Assembly: GCA_015488975.1 (NCBI GenBank)
Contig: WFMT01000181.1
Coordinates: 1 to 6,013 of the forward strand
Source of the DNA: Campylobacteraceae bacterium
GTDB taxonomy: Bacteria > Campylobacterota > Campylobacteria > Campylobacterales > JALSKU01
Length of the DNA: 6,013 nt
Direction: 5' to 3'
The position numbers and the translations under genes were made by a program. Below, one piece after another: positions 1-6,013 of this stretch. Position 1 is the stretch's first letter. Every line of letters begins with the position of its first letter. The notes beneath the pieces are model-generated. The model saw only the letters and a list, made by a program, of their open reading frames with translations, did no database searches and was not told the DNA's origin.

Positions 1-2
1 AC

Positions 3-1472
3 TTATGATTTTATTATAATGGCTATGGGATATGGCTTATAAAGCTCTTTTATGCACTCATTAGATAAATAATCCACTTCATTATTAGTTGTTATAAAAA
101 GCGTACTATTCTCAAATTTGAAGCTATATTCGCCTTTTGTCAGGTTTTTATGTAAGCATTTACAAAGTGCAAGTATAAAACTAAGCCATCTAATATTATC
201 AAGTTTCGGCAAAAGAGGCAGATACTCTCCAAGCTCACTCTCTTTGGGAAGTTTTTTATTTTGATAAAGCGTTATAAATGCTATTAAAAGTTTTTCTTTA
301 TGTGTATATCCATAATTTAAACTGTTAATGATAAGATAAAAAGAGTGTTCATTCTGCCTATAATAACTTATACTCGATCCTATAGATAAAAGTTTTGATG
401 CTATGGCAAGTTCATTTTTATATTTATCATCTATTTTGTGTATTTGCTTTAAAGCATCAAATATTTTCATAGAATTTACTCTTAAAGAATTTGCATAAGT
501 TTCATTCATTAAAAATCTATCGCACAGGCTTTTAAAACTTGGGTTAAAATTTGCAGGGAATCTGTAACCGGAAGTTCTTAGTAAATCTTGCAGATAAATC
601 CCTTCTCTTACGCCAACACCACTTGTAATAACTTTCTTTATATTTAAAAATTTAAGAATATTTACAAAGATACAAACCCCTTCTCTAAATGTATCAATTC
701 TGTGTTTTTTAATATTGTATTTTTTTAATTTTAATATTTCTTCTTTACTTATACTTTCAAACAACTCTATATTCTTTTCAAAATCATATTCATAAGCATG
801 GAGTGTTTTTAGCGGATATGATTCTGGCATAATCAGTTTTGATATAGCCCGTGCCGTACCGCCGATAACTATAGCTACACTGTCTGTAAAATGATCCGGT
901 ATATCTTTTAGATTTGTTTTTATAAACTTCTCAAGTTCATCAAAAGATCTTTGTTTGTCATAAAACAACTCTTTTAATCTAATTGTCCCAACTTTTAAAG
1001 ATATAGTATCTATAACTTTTCCATTACTGATTTTAGCCAATTCAGTAGAACCTCCGCCAATATCTATCGTAATTGCCGAATTTTGCTTTGGTAAAAGATT
1101 GAGTGTTGCTATACCGCCAAAATAGGCTTCTTTACTTCCATCAATCACTTTTATATTAAGCTTAGCCTCTTTTTTTACTCTGTTTATAAAATAAGCTTTA
1201 TTTGATGCATCTCTTACAGCTGAAGTAGCCACACATAAAATCTTTCTACATTTTAAACTGTTTGCTATTTTTACAAAATCTTTAAGTGCTTTTATAGCTC
1301 TGTCAATTGCCTTTTCCTGCAGCAAATTATCTTGCTCATAGCAACCCTCAGATATTCTTACTCTACTTTTTGCTTCATAAATTATACTAAAAGCAAATCT
1401 ACTACTTTTTTTGCAAACAATCATACGAACAGAGTTTGAACCGATATCTATAACGGCAGTTATCTTCGCCAT
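3..1472 (-). CDS. Ppx/GppA-family phosphatase (exopolyphosphatase / pppGpp phosphohydrolase)
   Basis: Predicted cytoplasmic phosphohydrolase of the ASKHA (actin/hsp70/sugar kinase) fold. The family removes terminal phosphate from inorganic polyphosphate and/or converts pppGpp to ppGpp; the sequence does not tell which substrate is used here. The 489 residues are close to the roughly 500 of E. coli Ppx and GppA. Visible motifs: phosphate-1 loop IDIGSNSVR at 8-16, likely catalytic Glu115 in GSKEAYFGG (112-120), phosphate-2 loop TIDIGGGSTEL at 135-145, IGGTARA at 203-209 and SGVGVREGI at 284-292. Residues from about 305 on form the helical HD-like C-terminal domain, where HSFYLIINS (376-384) is recognisable but the usual His-Glu/Asp of the preceding motif is replaced (LLSIG, 361-365). 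The ATG directly follows the ferredoxin stop codon (TAAATG), so the two are probably translationally coupled. The gene is complete at its 3' end, with TAA at bases 3-5. Family assignment is firm; the substrate is inferred only at family level. Confidence 0.95.
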   Translation of the reverse strand: MAKITAVIDIGSNSVRMIVCKKSSRFAFSIIYEAKSRVRISEGCYEQDNLLQEKAIDRAIKALKDFVKIANSLKCRKILCVATSAVRDASNKAYFINRVKKEAKLNIKVIDGSKEAYFGGIATLNLLPKQNSAITIDIGGGSTELAKISNGKVIDTISLKVGTIRLKELFYDKQRSFDELEKFIKTNLKDIPDHFTDSVAIVIGGTARAISKLIMPESYPLKTLHAYEYDFEKNIELFESISKEEILKLKKYNIKKHRIDTFREGVCIFVNILKFLNIKKVITSGVGVREGIYLQDLLRTSGYRFPANFNPSFKSLCDRFLMNETYANSLRVNSMKIFDALKQIHKIDDKYKNELAIASKLLSIGSSISYYRQNEHSFYLIINSLNYGYTHKEKLLIAFITLYQNKKLPKESELGEYLPLLPKLDNIRWLSFILALCKCLHKNLTKGEYSFKFENSTLFITTNNEVDYLSNECIKELYKPYPIAIIIKS

Positions 1473-1724
1473 TTACTCTTCGACCTGTAATTGCTTGAAT
1501 TTAAGCTTTAACTCCTCAAAAGTTTCTAAGTTGTCACTATCGGAAATAATACAATCAACAGGACAAACAGATATACAAGCCGGCTCATCATAAGAGCCGA
1601 CACACTCCGTGCAAATATCAGGATCAATTATATATACAGGATCCGCTTCTTCTATAGCAGCATTTGGACACTCATCTCTGCAAGCATCACAAGCTATACA
1701 TTCATCAGTTATTTTAAGAGACAT
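1473..1724 (-). CDS. 2[4Fe-4S] ferredoxin (YfhL / Allochromatium-type)
   Basis: Small soluble electron-transfer protein of 83 residues with two [4Fe-4S] cluster sites. Cluster 1 motif: Cys9-X2-Cys12-X2-Cys15-X3-Cys19-Pro. Cluster 2 motif: Cys38-X2-Cys41-X8-Cys50-X3-Cys54-Pro. The eight-residue insertion between the second and third cysteine of the second motif (VGSYDEPA) and the acidic helical C-terminal tail (62-83) are typical of the YfhL/Alvin ferredoxin group, which is known for very low redox potentials. An extra Cys58 lies just after the second motif. There is no signal peptide or membrane segment. The ATG has a good ribosome binding site (AAAGG, bases 1733-1737, 8 nt upstream). The gene abuts the phosphatase gene with no spacer; a ferredoxin next to a Ppx/GppA gene is, from memory, a conserved Campylobacterota arrangement (it resembles C. 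jejuni Cj0354c-Cj0353c). The redox partner is unknown. Confidence 0.95.
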   Translation of the reverse strand: MSLKITDECIACDACRDECPNAAIEEADPVYIIDPDICTECVGSYDEPACISVCPVDCIISDSDNLETFEELKLKFKQLQVEE

Positions 1725-1804
1725 TTTTATAACCTTTTTATTTGTAAAATTAAATTACTTTATACATTAAAAAAGCTTTGAATAAATTTAAACGGGGTAG
1801 TTTT
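1725..1804 (-). other. 80-bp intergenic region between histidine kinase and ferredoxin
   Basis: AT-rich apart from a short CCCC block near 1795-1798 (minus strand). It contains the ferredoxin ribosome binding site (1733-1737) and a weak -10 candidate. A short AAAGCTTT palindrome at 1772-1779 has no loop, and no proper terminator hairpin is visible. Confidence 0.5.
1759..1764 (-). promoter_or_regulatory. Possible -10 element for the ferredoxin-phosphatase unit
   Basis: On the minus strand this reads TATAAA, placing a transcript start near base 1752 and a leader of about 28 nt before the ferredoxin ATG. No recognisable -35 lies 17 bp upstream (ATTTAT), but Campylobacterota housekeeping promoters commonly lack one. 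The surroundings are so AT-rich that a chance match is plausible. Support is positional only: it sits in the 80-bp gap between the histidine kinase stop and the ferredoxin start. Read-through from the two-component operon is an alternative, since no terminator is visible in the gap. Confidence 0.35.
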
Positions 1805-3118
1805 CTATGCAATTTCACAAAAATTTATAAATGGTAAGAAAATAGTTGCGATTGTGCCATTTTTATCTTTTCTGTTTTTTAAAAAAAGTGTAGCTCCTAT
1901 AGCATCTGCTGCACCTTTTGCCAAAAAAAGACCCAATCCGCTGCCACTTTTGTCTCCAAACCTTTTAAATGGCGCAAAAAGATCTTTGCTTTCGTCTATC
2001 CCCTCACCCTCATCCAAAATATTAATATAAAAACCTTTACTGTCATTGTATGTTTGAATTTCTACTATATTATTTTCTTTGGTAAATTTTATAGCATTTT
2101 GAACAAAGTTTTGCAAGATATGTAAAAGCAAAGTAGGCTGAGTTACAACAACATAACTCTCTGGTTTCAAATCTATAACAATATCTTTTTTTTCATTACG
2201 AGCTAAAAGTTTAAAATTGTTTGCATGTTCTTTTACAAATGCTATCAAGTCAACTTCTACAGGTCTCTCAAACTGCGCCCCCTCTTGCCTTCCTATCTCC
2301 AAAATATTACTTATCATTTTATTCATTTCATCAATAGTTTTATTATCAAGCTTTAAAGTATCAATATATTTTTCAGCATCTCTTATTTTTATAAGAGTTA
2401 CTTCATTCTTGGTTTTCATAACAGCCAAAGGCGTTTTAAGCTCATGGGCTATACCTATAAAAAGTTCTTTTTGATACTTTACAAAAGTCTTAATTCTATC
2501 AATCAGCTTATTTATACTACTTCCCAAAGGCATAAATTCTAAAGGCAAATCATCAGTATCTATATGAGTTAAAAAATTTTCATTTAATCTTGCTAACTTG
2601 TTTGTGAGTGATCTAATAGGGCTTAAAAGAATTTGAGAAAGAAAAAGTGCATAAAAAATTATAAAAACCATTGTAATCATATTGATTATAAAAATATTTT
2701 TTAAAATCTTTTGCAACAAAACATCAGTTGAAGAGACATCTTTAGTTACTGCAACAAAACTTGAATTTTTACGGTTTAGAGGATAATAAAGCTCTATATA
2801 ATGCTTATTATTCTTTTTAAACTGCTCATACGATATACCAACAGGCAAATCAGTTCTTATAACAACCGCAACTCTTGCATCCGGTATTCTTTGATTTGGT
2901 CTAAATATATCAATCATATTTTCATTAAGCCTGATGGTTCTTGCAAAAAACATAGCATCACTTTTTAAATCTTTTGCAATATCATCATATATTGATATTT
3001 TGATATAATTAAACAATATAGTAGAAAATATTACAATCAGTGCTACCGAAGCAATCACTAATTGTAATATAAATTTATTTCTTATACTCTTTTTATTTAT
3101 AATTTTTTTGGATAGCAA
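1805..3118 (-). CDS. Membrane sensor histidine kinase (two-component system)
   Basis: Inner-membrane sensor kinase of 437 residues, expected to autophosphorylate on His and pass phosphate to the regulator encoded just upstream. Order: short basic cytoplasmic N-terminus, TM1 at about 16-38, periplasmic sensor region of about 100 residues (40-140), TM2 at about 142-165, a HAMP-like linker containing Pro167, the dimerisation/phosphoacceptor helix with H-box IGIAHELKTP (His225), then the HATPase domain: N-box LQNFVQNAIKF (Asn337, Asn341), G1 box DEGEG (369-373), F-box around FAPFKRFG (381-388) and G2 box SGSGLGLFLAKG (391-402). All catalytic boxes are intact. The start is TTG: an in-frame stop lies two codons upstream, the next Met (residue 56) would delete TM1, and an AGAGG site sits 9 nt upstream. 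The first 22 bp overlap the regulator gene. It resembles the Campylobacterota DccS/CrdS-type kinases, but that is a memory-based comparison. The periplasmic region has no cysteines and no motif naming the signal. Confidence 0.95.
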   Translation of the reverse strand: MLSKKIINKKSIRNKFILQLVIASVALIVIFSTILFNYIKISIYDDIAKDLKSDAMFFARTIRLNENMIDIFRPNQRIPDARVAVVIRTDLPVGISYEQFKKNNKHYIELYYPLNRKNSSFVAVTKDVSSTDVLLQKILKNIFIINMITMVFIIFYALFLSQILLSPIRSLTNKLARLNENFLTHIDTDDLPLEFMPLGSSINKLIDRIKTFVKYQKELFIGIAHELKTPLAVMKTKNEVTLIKIRDAEKYIDTLKLDNKTIDEMNKMISNILEIGRQEGAQFERPVEVDLIAFVKEHANNFKLLARNEKKDIVIDLKPESYVVVTQPTLLLHILQNFVQNAIKFTKENNIVEIQTYNDSKGFYINILDEGEGIDESKDLFAPFKRFGDKSGSGLGLFLAKGAADAIGATLFLKNRKDKNGTIATIFLPFINFCEIA

Positions 3119-3768
3119 AATCTATAACCTCTTCTTCTAACAGTCTCTATAGTAGAAATGTTTAGAGGTTTGTCCATTTTTTGTCTAATTTGATTTATAG
3201 CCACTTCGATAACATTTGGAGTAACAAGCTCAGGTTCTTCCCAAATTGCATCAAGAAGTTGCTCTTTAGAAACTATTTGATCACTATGTCTTGCAAGCTG
3301 TGTCAAAACTTCAAAAGGTTTACCTTTTAACTCTATCTCTTTACCTTTATAAGTTATTTTTTCCTCATCAGGATCGATAATCAAATCATCTATTTCTATG
3401 ATATTGGTTCCGCCAAATCTAAGTCTAGCTTCTATCCTAGCAAGAAGAATATCAAAATCAAAAGGTTTTTTTATATAATCATCCGCACTGTTTTTAAGAG
3501 CATTTATCTCACTCTCTTTATCATCTTTAGCTGAGATAACAACGCAAGCAGTTCTTGGAGATTTTTGTTTTACTAGTGCAACCAAATCGATACCATCACC
3601 ATCAGGTAACATTAAATCCGTTAACACCAAATCATAATTCCTGATACCGATAAAATATTCAGCATCCTTAAAGTTTTCAGAGCTATCTGTCTGGTATCCG
3701 AACTCTTGAAGACCTTCGGCTATTGTTTTGTTTAGAGTAACCTCGTCCTCTACTATTAATATTCTCAT
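3097..3768 (-). CDS. OmpR/PhoB-family response regulator
   Basis: Cytoplasmic DNA-binding transcription regulator of 223 residues, the usual length for the OmpR/PhoB class. The receiver domain (1-115) has the acidic pair Glu7/Asp8, phosphoacceptor Asp51 in LTDLMLPDGDG, switch Ser79 in VISAKDD, switch aromatic Tyr98 and conserved Lys101 in YIKKPFD. The C-terminal winged-helix domain (about 122-220) has ELKGKPFEVL (146-155), the recognition-helix region NVIEVAINQIRQKM (185-198) and the wing RRRGYRF (211-217). All phosphorylation residues are present, so it should be regulated by the kinase encoded directly downstream, with which it overlaps by 22 bp. The ATG is preceded by GAAGGA (3774-3779) at 5 nt spacing. 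The 83-bp upstream gap holds a -10 promoter and 11-bp-phased repeats, consistent with autoregulation by a PhoB-like dimer. It resembles DccR/CrdR-type regulators of Campylobacter and Helicobacter; orthology is not proven here. Confidence 0.95.
   Translation of the reverse strand: MRILIVEDEVTLNKTIAEGLQEFGYQTDSSENFKDAEYFIGIRNYDLVLTDLMLPDGDGIDLVALVKQKSPRTACVVISAKDDKESEINALKNSADDYIKKPFDFDILLARIEARLRFGGTNIIEIDDLIIDPDEEKITYKGKEIELKGKPFEVLTQLARHSDQIVSKEQLLDAIWEEPELVTPNVIEVAINQIRQKMDKPLNISTIETVRRRGYRFCYPKKL
3128..3132 (-). promoter_or_regulatory. Ribosome binding site deciding the TTG start of the histidine kinase
   Basis: Minus-strand AGAGG lies 9 nt upstream of the TTG at 3116-3118, inside the 3' end of the response regulator gene. 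With the in-frame TAG at 3122-3124 just upstream and TM1 just downstream, it makes TTG the most reasonable initiation codon. Translation of the kinase is probably coupled to termination of the regulator at 3097-3099. Confidence 0.6.
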
Positions 3769-3792
3769 ATTTTTCCTTCATTTTAAAAATTA

Positions 3793-3822
3793 AGCAAAAT
3801 TATAGCATAATTTTAGCAAAAT
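3793..3822 (-). repeat. Three 11-bp-phased direct repeats over the regulator promoter
   Basis: Three copies of an 8-mer occur at 3815-3822, 3804-3811 and 3793-3800; on the minus strand they read ATTTTGCT, ATTATGCT and ATTTTGCT. The outer two are identical and the middle one has one mismatch. Starts are exactly 11 bp apart, about one helical turn. The repeats span roughly -1 to -30 of the predicted promoter and include its -10 element. OmpR/PhoB-class regulators bind head-to-tail to direct repeats of this spacing, so this is a candidate operator for the adjacent regulator. The alternative is the general phased A/T-tract pattern of Campylobacterota promoters; an A-tract at 3785-3789 continues the same phase. 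Confidence 0.55.
3799..3807 (-). promoter_or_regulatory. Extended -10 promoter of the two-component operon
   Basis: On the minus strand this reads TGCTATAAT, a perfect TATAAT hexamer with the extended TGn. The predicted transcript start is near base 3792, giving a leader of about 24 nt that carries the GAAGGA ribosome binding site. The -35 position (3822-3827, TTTAAA) is weak, and upstream sequence is T-rich, as is usual for sigma-70-type promoters of Campylobacterota. It means the regulator and kinase can be transcribed independently of the MutS-like genes upstream. Confidence 0.7.
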
Positions 3823-3851
3823 TTAAAGTTTTTTTAATAAAAATTTAATAT

Positions 3852-5354
3852 TTAGGTAAAAATTTTTTTATATATATCTTCGCCGAAGCTTGTTTTAAGT
3901 GGTATTCCCTCTTTTATCTTATAACTTCTTTTGCCTGATTTATCTCTTTCTGCTCTTAAAAATACAGTGTTTTCCAAATTTTTTTCCAAAAATGTTTCTG
4001 CAAAACTATACATGTGAGTAATAAAAAATATTTTTATTTTTTTCTCTATAAAGGCTTTTACTATTTGAGTTGCTATAAAAGAACCTTCACTTTCATTTGT
4101 TGCTGAAAAAGATTCATTAAATACCATCAAAGAATTTGGTGTTATTTGCTCGACTATATCACTCATTCTTTTAAGTTCTTCATCAAATTTTCCACTTTTT
4201 AAAGAATTGTCCTCATCTTTTTTAAAATGTGTAAAAAATTGATCACTGATATTGCTTTCAAATTTCTCAGCTGTAACAAACATGCCACACTGCATCATAA
4301 GGCCGGCAATAGCAATACTTCTTAAATAAGAAGTCTTACCTCCTTTATTTGCACCTGTTATCACAAATAATTCTTTATCTTTTGTTTGCAAATTATTTTC
4401 TACAACACTCTCTTTTTTAGTAAGTATTAAACTTATATCACGAAGTGATTTATAGTTTTCAACTCTCATGCTTGCATCATACATTATAGGAAAAACTACA
4501 TCCACACTTAGTTCATTTAAAAATTTATAAATATTGAAACTTCCGATATAAAATGCTAATTCACTTCTTAAGGTATTTAAAAAACATTTTAAATGATCGG
4601 CTGTAAGTGCTAAAGTATTTGCAACAGAATTTTTACCTTGATTTCTCATTTGCGATAATATTCTAGCTCCGCTTTCATCTCTTGAATCAATACAAAATCT
4701 AAAATTAGTATCAATCCCTACGATGATATTTTGAAATATTTTTTGAAACCAATTATAATGTTTTCTATTTTTTTTATAAAGAGTATAATTTTGCCCTTTC
4801 ATACCTTTACCAAGTTTAAAATACATAAAAACCCCATCTCTTAAACGAAGTTCTTTTAAATATACTTCAATTTGACCAATATATGAATCATTTAAATCAC
4901 TATCTAAAATTTTTATCAGATTTTTCAAACCCTCAGATTTAAATCGACTTGAAGATGCTTTTAATATATCTTTTATCTTTTTAATATATCTAATAGATGC
5001 ATCAACCCTTTTAATAGAACTACTGAGTATCACATCGGGATATTTCCTAAAAAATGCGAAAAATATACTTTTTTCCTGCTCAATAGCTTCAACATTTAAT
5101 AAATATATTTGCTTTATCACTTCAAAATTGTTTATTACATCTTTAAGGATATCTTGTCTATATTTTATATCATCAATACTTCTCAAACTTCCAAGCAAAG
5201 CAACTCTCATTACATTTTGAATAAATTCATCCTCTTGTGCCGCAGCTTCAAATATAGTTTTAAGTTCCAAATCATCTATAAGTATATCAGCATTTGAGCA
5301 TAACTCTTGTTCTACATCAAAATCTTTATCTTTATACATTAAAAATGAGTTCAT
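3852..5354 (-). CDS. MutS-related ATPase lacking the mismatch-recognition domain
   Basis: A 500-residue protein whose C-terminal third is a MutS-type (ABC-class) nucleotide-binding domain. Walker A is TGANKGGKTS (333-342), followed by QFFTHFKKDED (372-382) at the position of the MutS FTRIGA segment, Walker B SLMVFNES (408-415, Asn413-Glu414 where MutS has Asp-Glu), and an H-loop with Thr446-His447 (FFITHMYSF). Residues about 25-300 are largely helical and resemble the MutS core/lever region (LELKTIFEAAAQ, SIDDIKYRQDIL); the protein starts here, so MutS domain I (Phe-X-Glu mismatch reader) and domain II are absent, as is a MutS2-type Smr nuclease. No signal peptide or membrane segment; likely cytoplasmic. 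The start ATG overlaps the stop of the upstream MutS-like gene (ATGA), suggesting coupled synthesis and a heteromeric complex. A later Met at residue 6 has no better ribosome binding site. The cellular role is not recognised; classical mismatch repair is unlikely. Confidence 0.85.
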   Translation of the reverse strand: MNSFLMYKDKDFDVEQELCSNADILIDDLELKTIFEAAAQEDEFIQNVMRVALLGSLRSIDDIKYRQDILKDVINNFEVIKQIYLLNVEAIEQEKSIFFAFFRKYPDVILSSSIKRVDASIRYIKKIKDILKASSSRFKSEGLKNLIKILDSDLNDSYIGQIEVYLKELRLRDGVFMYFKLGKGMKGQNYTLYKKNRKHYNWFQKIFQNIIVGIDTNFRFCIDSRDESGARILSQMRNQGKNSVANTLALTADHLKCFLNTLRSELAFYIGSFNIYKFLNELSVDVVFPIMYDASMRVENYKSLRDISLILTKKESVVENNLQTKDKELFVITGANKGGKTSYLRSIAIAGLMMQCGMFVTAEKFESNISDQFFTHFKKDEDNSLKSGKFDEELKRMSDIVEQITPNSLMVFNESFSATNESEGSFIATQIVKAFIEKKIKIFFITHMYSFAETFLEKNLENTVFLRAERDKSGKRSYKIKEGIPLKTSFGEDIYKKIFT

Positions 5355-6013
5355 TTGATACGACCTGCAATATCTTCATAAGTAAGAGCATATTTTTTTG
5401 CAATAGCCATGGCATAGGCTTTTCCATCAGCAAAATGCCTTATTATTTTATATGTTTTTTTCTCATGATTATCGGCATCAACCTGTGATACCATGCTTAC
5501 AATCTTCTTATCAAATCTTGATATTTCATCTATAAAAGTTACCCATACACAAAATAAATCTTTTTTTATTATAATGCCCAATATATTTTCACTAAGTGCC
5601 GTAGCATCCTCTAAGGTTGTTGAAGTGAAAATTTCATTTACTATAACCAAGCTTTTAGAGCTAACCTCATCTAATATCTCTTTAGCTCTAAAAATATCAT
5701 CTTCAAGCTTGCTTCTTAGGTTTGTTATATCTTCTTCTTTTTCAAAATGCGTAAAAATACCATCAATCATGTATACTCCTGCACTTGAAGAAGCCACTTT
5801 ACAACCTATGCTTGCAAAATAAAAAAGCTCCCCAACACTTCTTGCAAAAGTTGTTTTTCCTCCTTGGTTTGGTCCTGTAACGACCATAATCCTCTCTTGA
5901 TTTTTAAGATAAAAGTCATTACGAACGATTTTTATATCATTCTTAGTAGCTTTAAAAGCAAGCATCATATCAAATACATTATTGCCAAATACTTCTTTTT
6001 TATCAGTCAAAAT
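5351..6013 (-). CDS. MutS-related ATPase, C-terminal part (5' end outside window)
   Basis: The reading frame is open to the window edge (the last codon, 6011-6013, is ATT) and the visible portion is only the nucleotide-binding domain, so the gene almost certainly begins beyond the window. The TTG at 6008-6010 could serve as a start but would leave a bare ATPase domain, so I treat it as internal. Counting from that TTG: Walker A TGPNQGGKTT at 45-54 (the classic MutS GPNxGGKT), GIFTHFEKEED at 84-94, Walker B SLVIVNEIFTSTT at 120-132 (Asn125-Glu126 instead of Asp-Glu), and VTFIDEIS at 157-164 where MutS has Ala-Thr-His. The downstream neighbour is a second, divergent member of the same family, and the pair shares an ATGA overlap. 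About 219 residues are visible. The family call is secure from motifs; the N-terminal architecture and function cannot be judged here. Confidence 0.88.
   Translation of the reverse strand: MLTDKKEVFGNNVFDMMLAFKATKNDIKIVRNDFYLKNQERIMVVTGPNQGGKTTFARSVGELFYFASIGCKVASSSAGVYMIDGIFTHFEKEEDITNLRSKLEDDIFRAKEILDEVSSKSLVIVNEIFTSTTLEDATALSENILGIIIKKDLFCVWVTFIDEISRFDKKIVSMVSQVDADNHEKKTYKIIRHFADGKAYAMAIAKKYALTYEDIAGRIK

Larger units (their letters stand above)
3769..3851 (-). other. 83-bp intergenic region between MutS-like gene and response regulator
   Basis: Nearly all A and T. It carries the extended -10 element, the phased repeats and the GAAGGA ribosome binding site of the regulator. No GC-containing hairpin followed by a T run is present on the minus strand, so transcription from the MutS-like pair may continue into the two-component operon. 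Confidence 0.6.

Noticed and set aside
1411..1593. 60-codon plus-strand frame across the phosphatase/ferredoxin junction
   Set aside because: Antisense to two well-supported genes; no domain.
1772..1779. AAAGCTTT palindrome followed by Ts on the minus strand, considered as a terminator for the two-component operon
   Set aside because: No loop and only A/T pairs around a GC centre; far too weak for an intrinsic terminator.
2217..2474. 85-codon open frame on the plus strand
   Set aside because: Antisense to the histidine kinase H-box region; composition is typical of a shadow frame.
3829..3835. T7 homopolymer considered as a phase-variation tract
   Set aside because: Only seven bases long, non-coding, and upstream of the predicted -35 position; ordinary for this base composition.
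3880..3890. Short GC-containing inverted repeat (CTTCG-C-CGAAG) near the 3' end of the MutS-like gene
   Set aside because: A one-base loop cannot form a proper hairpin, it encodes conserved-looking Ser-Phe-Gly-Glu residues, and on the transcribed sense strand it is followed by an A run, not a T run, so it is not an intrinsic terminator.
4961..4990. TTAATATATC repeated 20 bp apart inside the MutS-like gene
   Set aside because: The period is not a multiple of three and the sequence encodes ordinary Lys/Ile-rich helix; likely a chance effect of AT-rich codons.
5109..5488. Two plus-strand frames of 62 and 64 codons
   Set aside because: Both are antisense to the MutS-like genes, and their Ile/Phe/Tyr/Ser-rich products look like reverse-strand artefacts.
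5493..5822. 109-codon open frame on the plus strand
   Set aside because: Lies wholly antisense to the MutS-related ATPase domain, whose Walker motifs prove the minus-strand frame; the plus-strand product has low-complexity Ser/Ile/Leu content and no recognisable domain.

Overview
The window is AT-rich and has short intergenic gaps. Every gene I can support is on the minus strand, so transcription runs from the high-coordinate end toward base 1. Base composition, Lys/Ile/Asn/Phe-rich proteins, a -10-only promoter style and the pairing of a small 2[4Fe-4S] ferredoxin with a Ppx/GppA phosphatase all point to a member of the Campylobacterota (Campylobacter/Sulfurimonas/Arcobacter-type bacteria). 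The genus cannot be fixed from this sequence alone.

Layout in transcription order. (1) 6013-3852: two adjacent MutS-related ATPase genes. The first is cut off by the window edge, and its stop overlaps the start of the second in an ATGA. Both keep the MutS-type nucleotide-binding domain. The complete one lacks the N-terminal mismatch-recognition part of true MutS. Both have Asn-Glu instead of Asp-Glu in Walker B. (2) 3851-3769: a short gap with a strong -10 promoter and three 8-bp direct repeats spaced exactly 11 bp apart. (3) 3768-1805: an OmpR/PhoB-type response regulator overlapping by 22 bp a membrane histidine kinase that starts with TTG. (4) 1804-1725: a short gap with a possible weak promoter. 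(5) 1724-3: the ferredoxin and a full-length Ppx/GppA-family phosphatase, joined directly stop-to-start (TAAATG).

This gives at least three likely transcription units, although no convincing intrinsic terminator separates them and read-through is possible. The two-component system is self-contained, with sensor and regulator made from one message, and the repeats at its promoter suggest autoregulation. The ferredoxin/phosphatase pair is an electron carrier coupled to a polyphosphate/(p)ppGpp-type phosphohydrolase; how they are linked functionally is unknown. The MutS-like pair is the least understood part of the window: it looks like a two-subunit ATPase that probably does not perform classical mismatch repair. 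No RNA genes, CRISPR arrays, insertion sequences or other mobile elements were seen, and no stretch over 300 bases lacks a gene.
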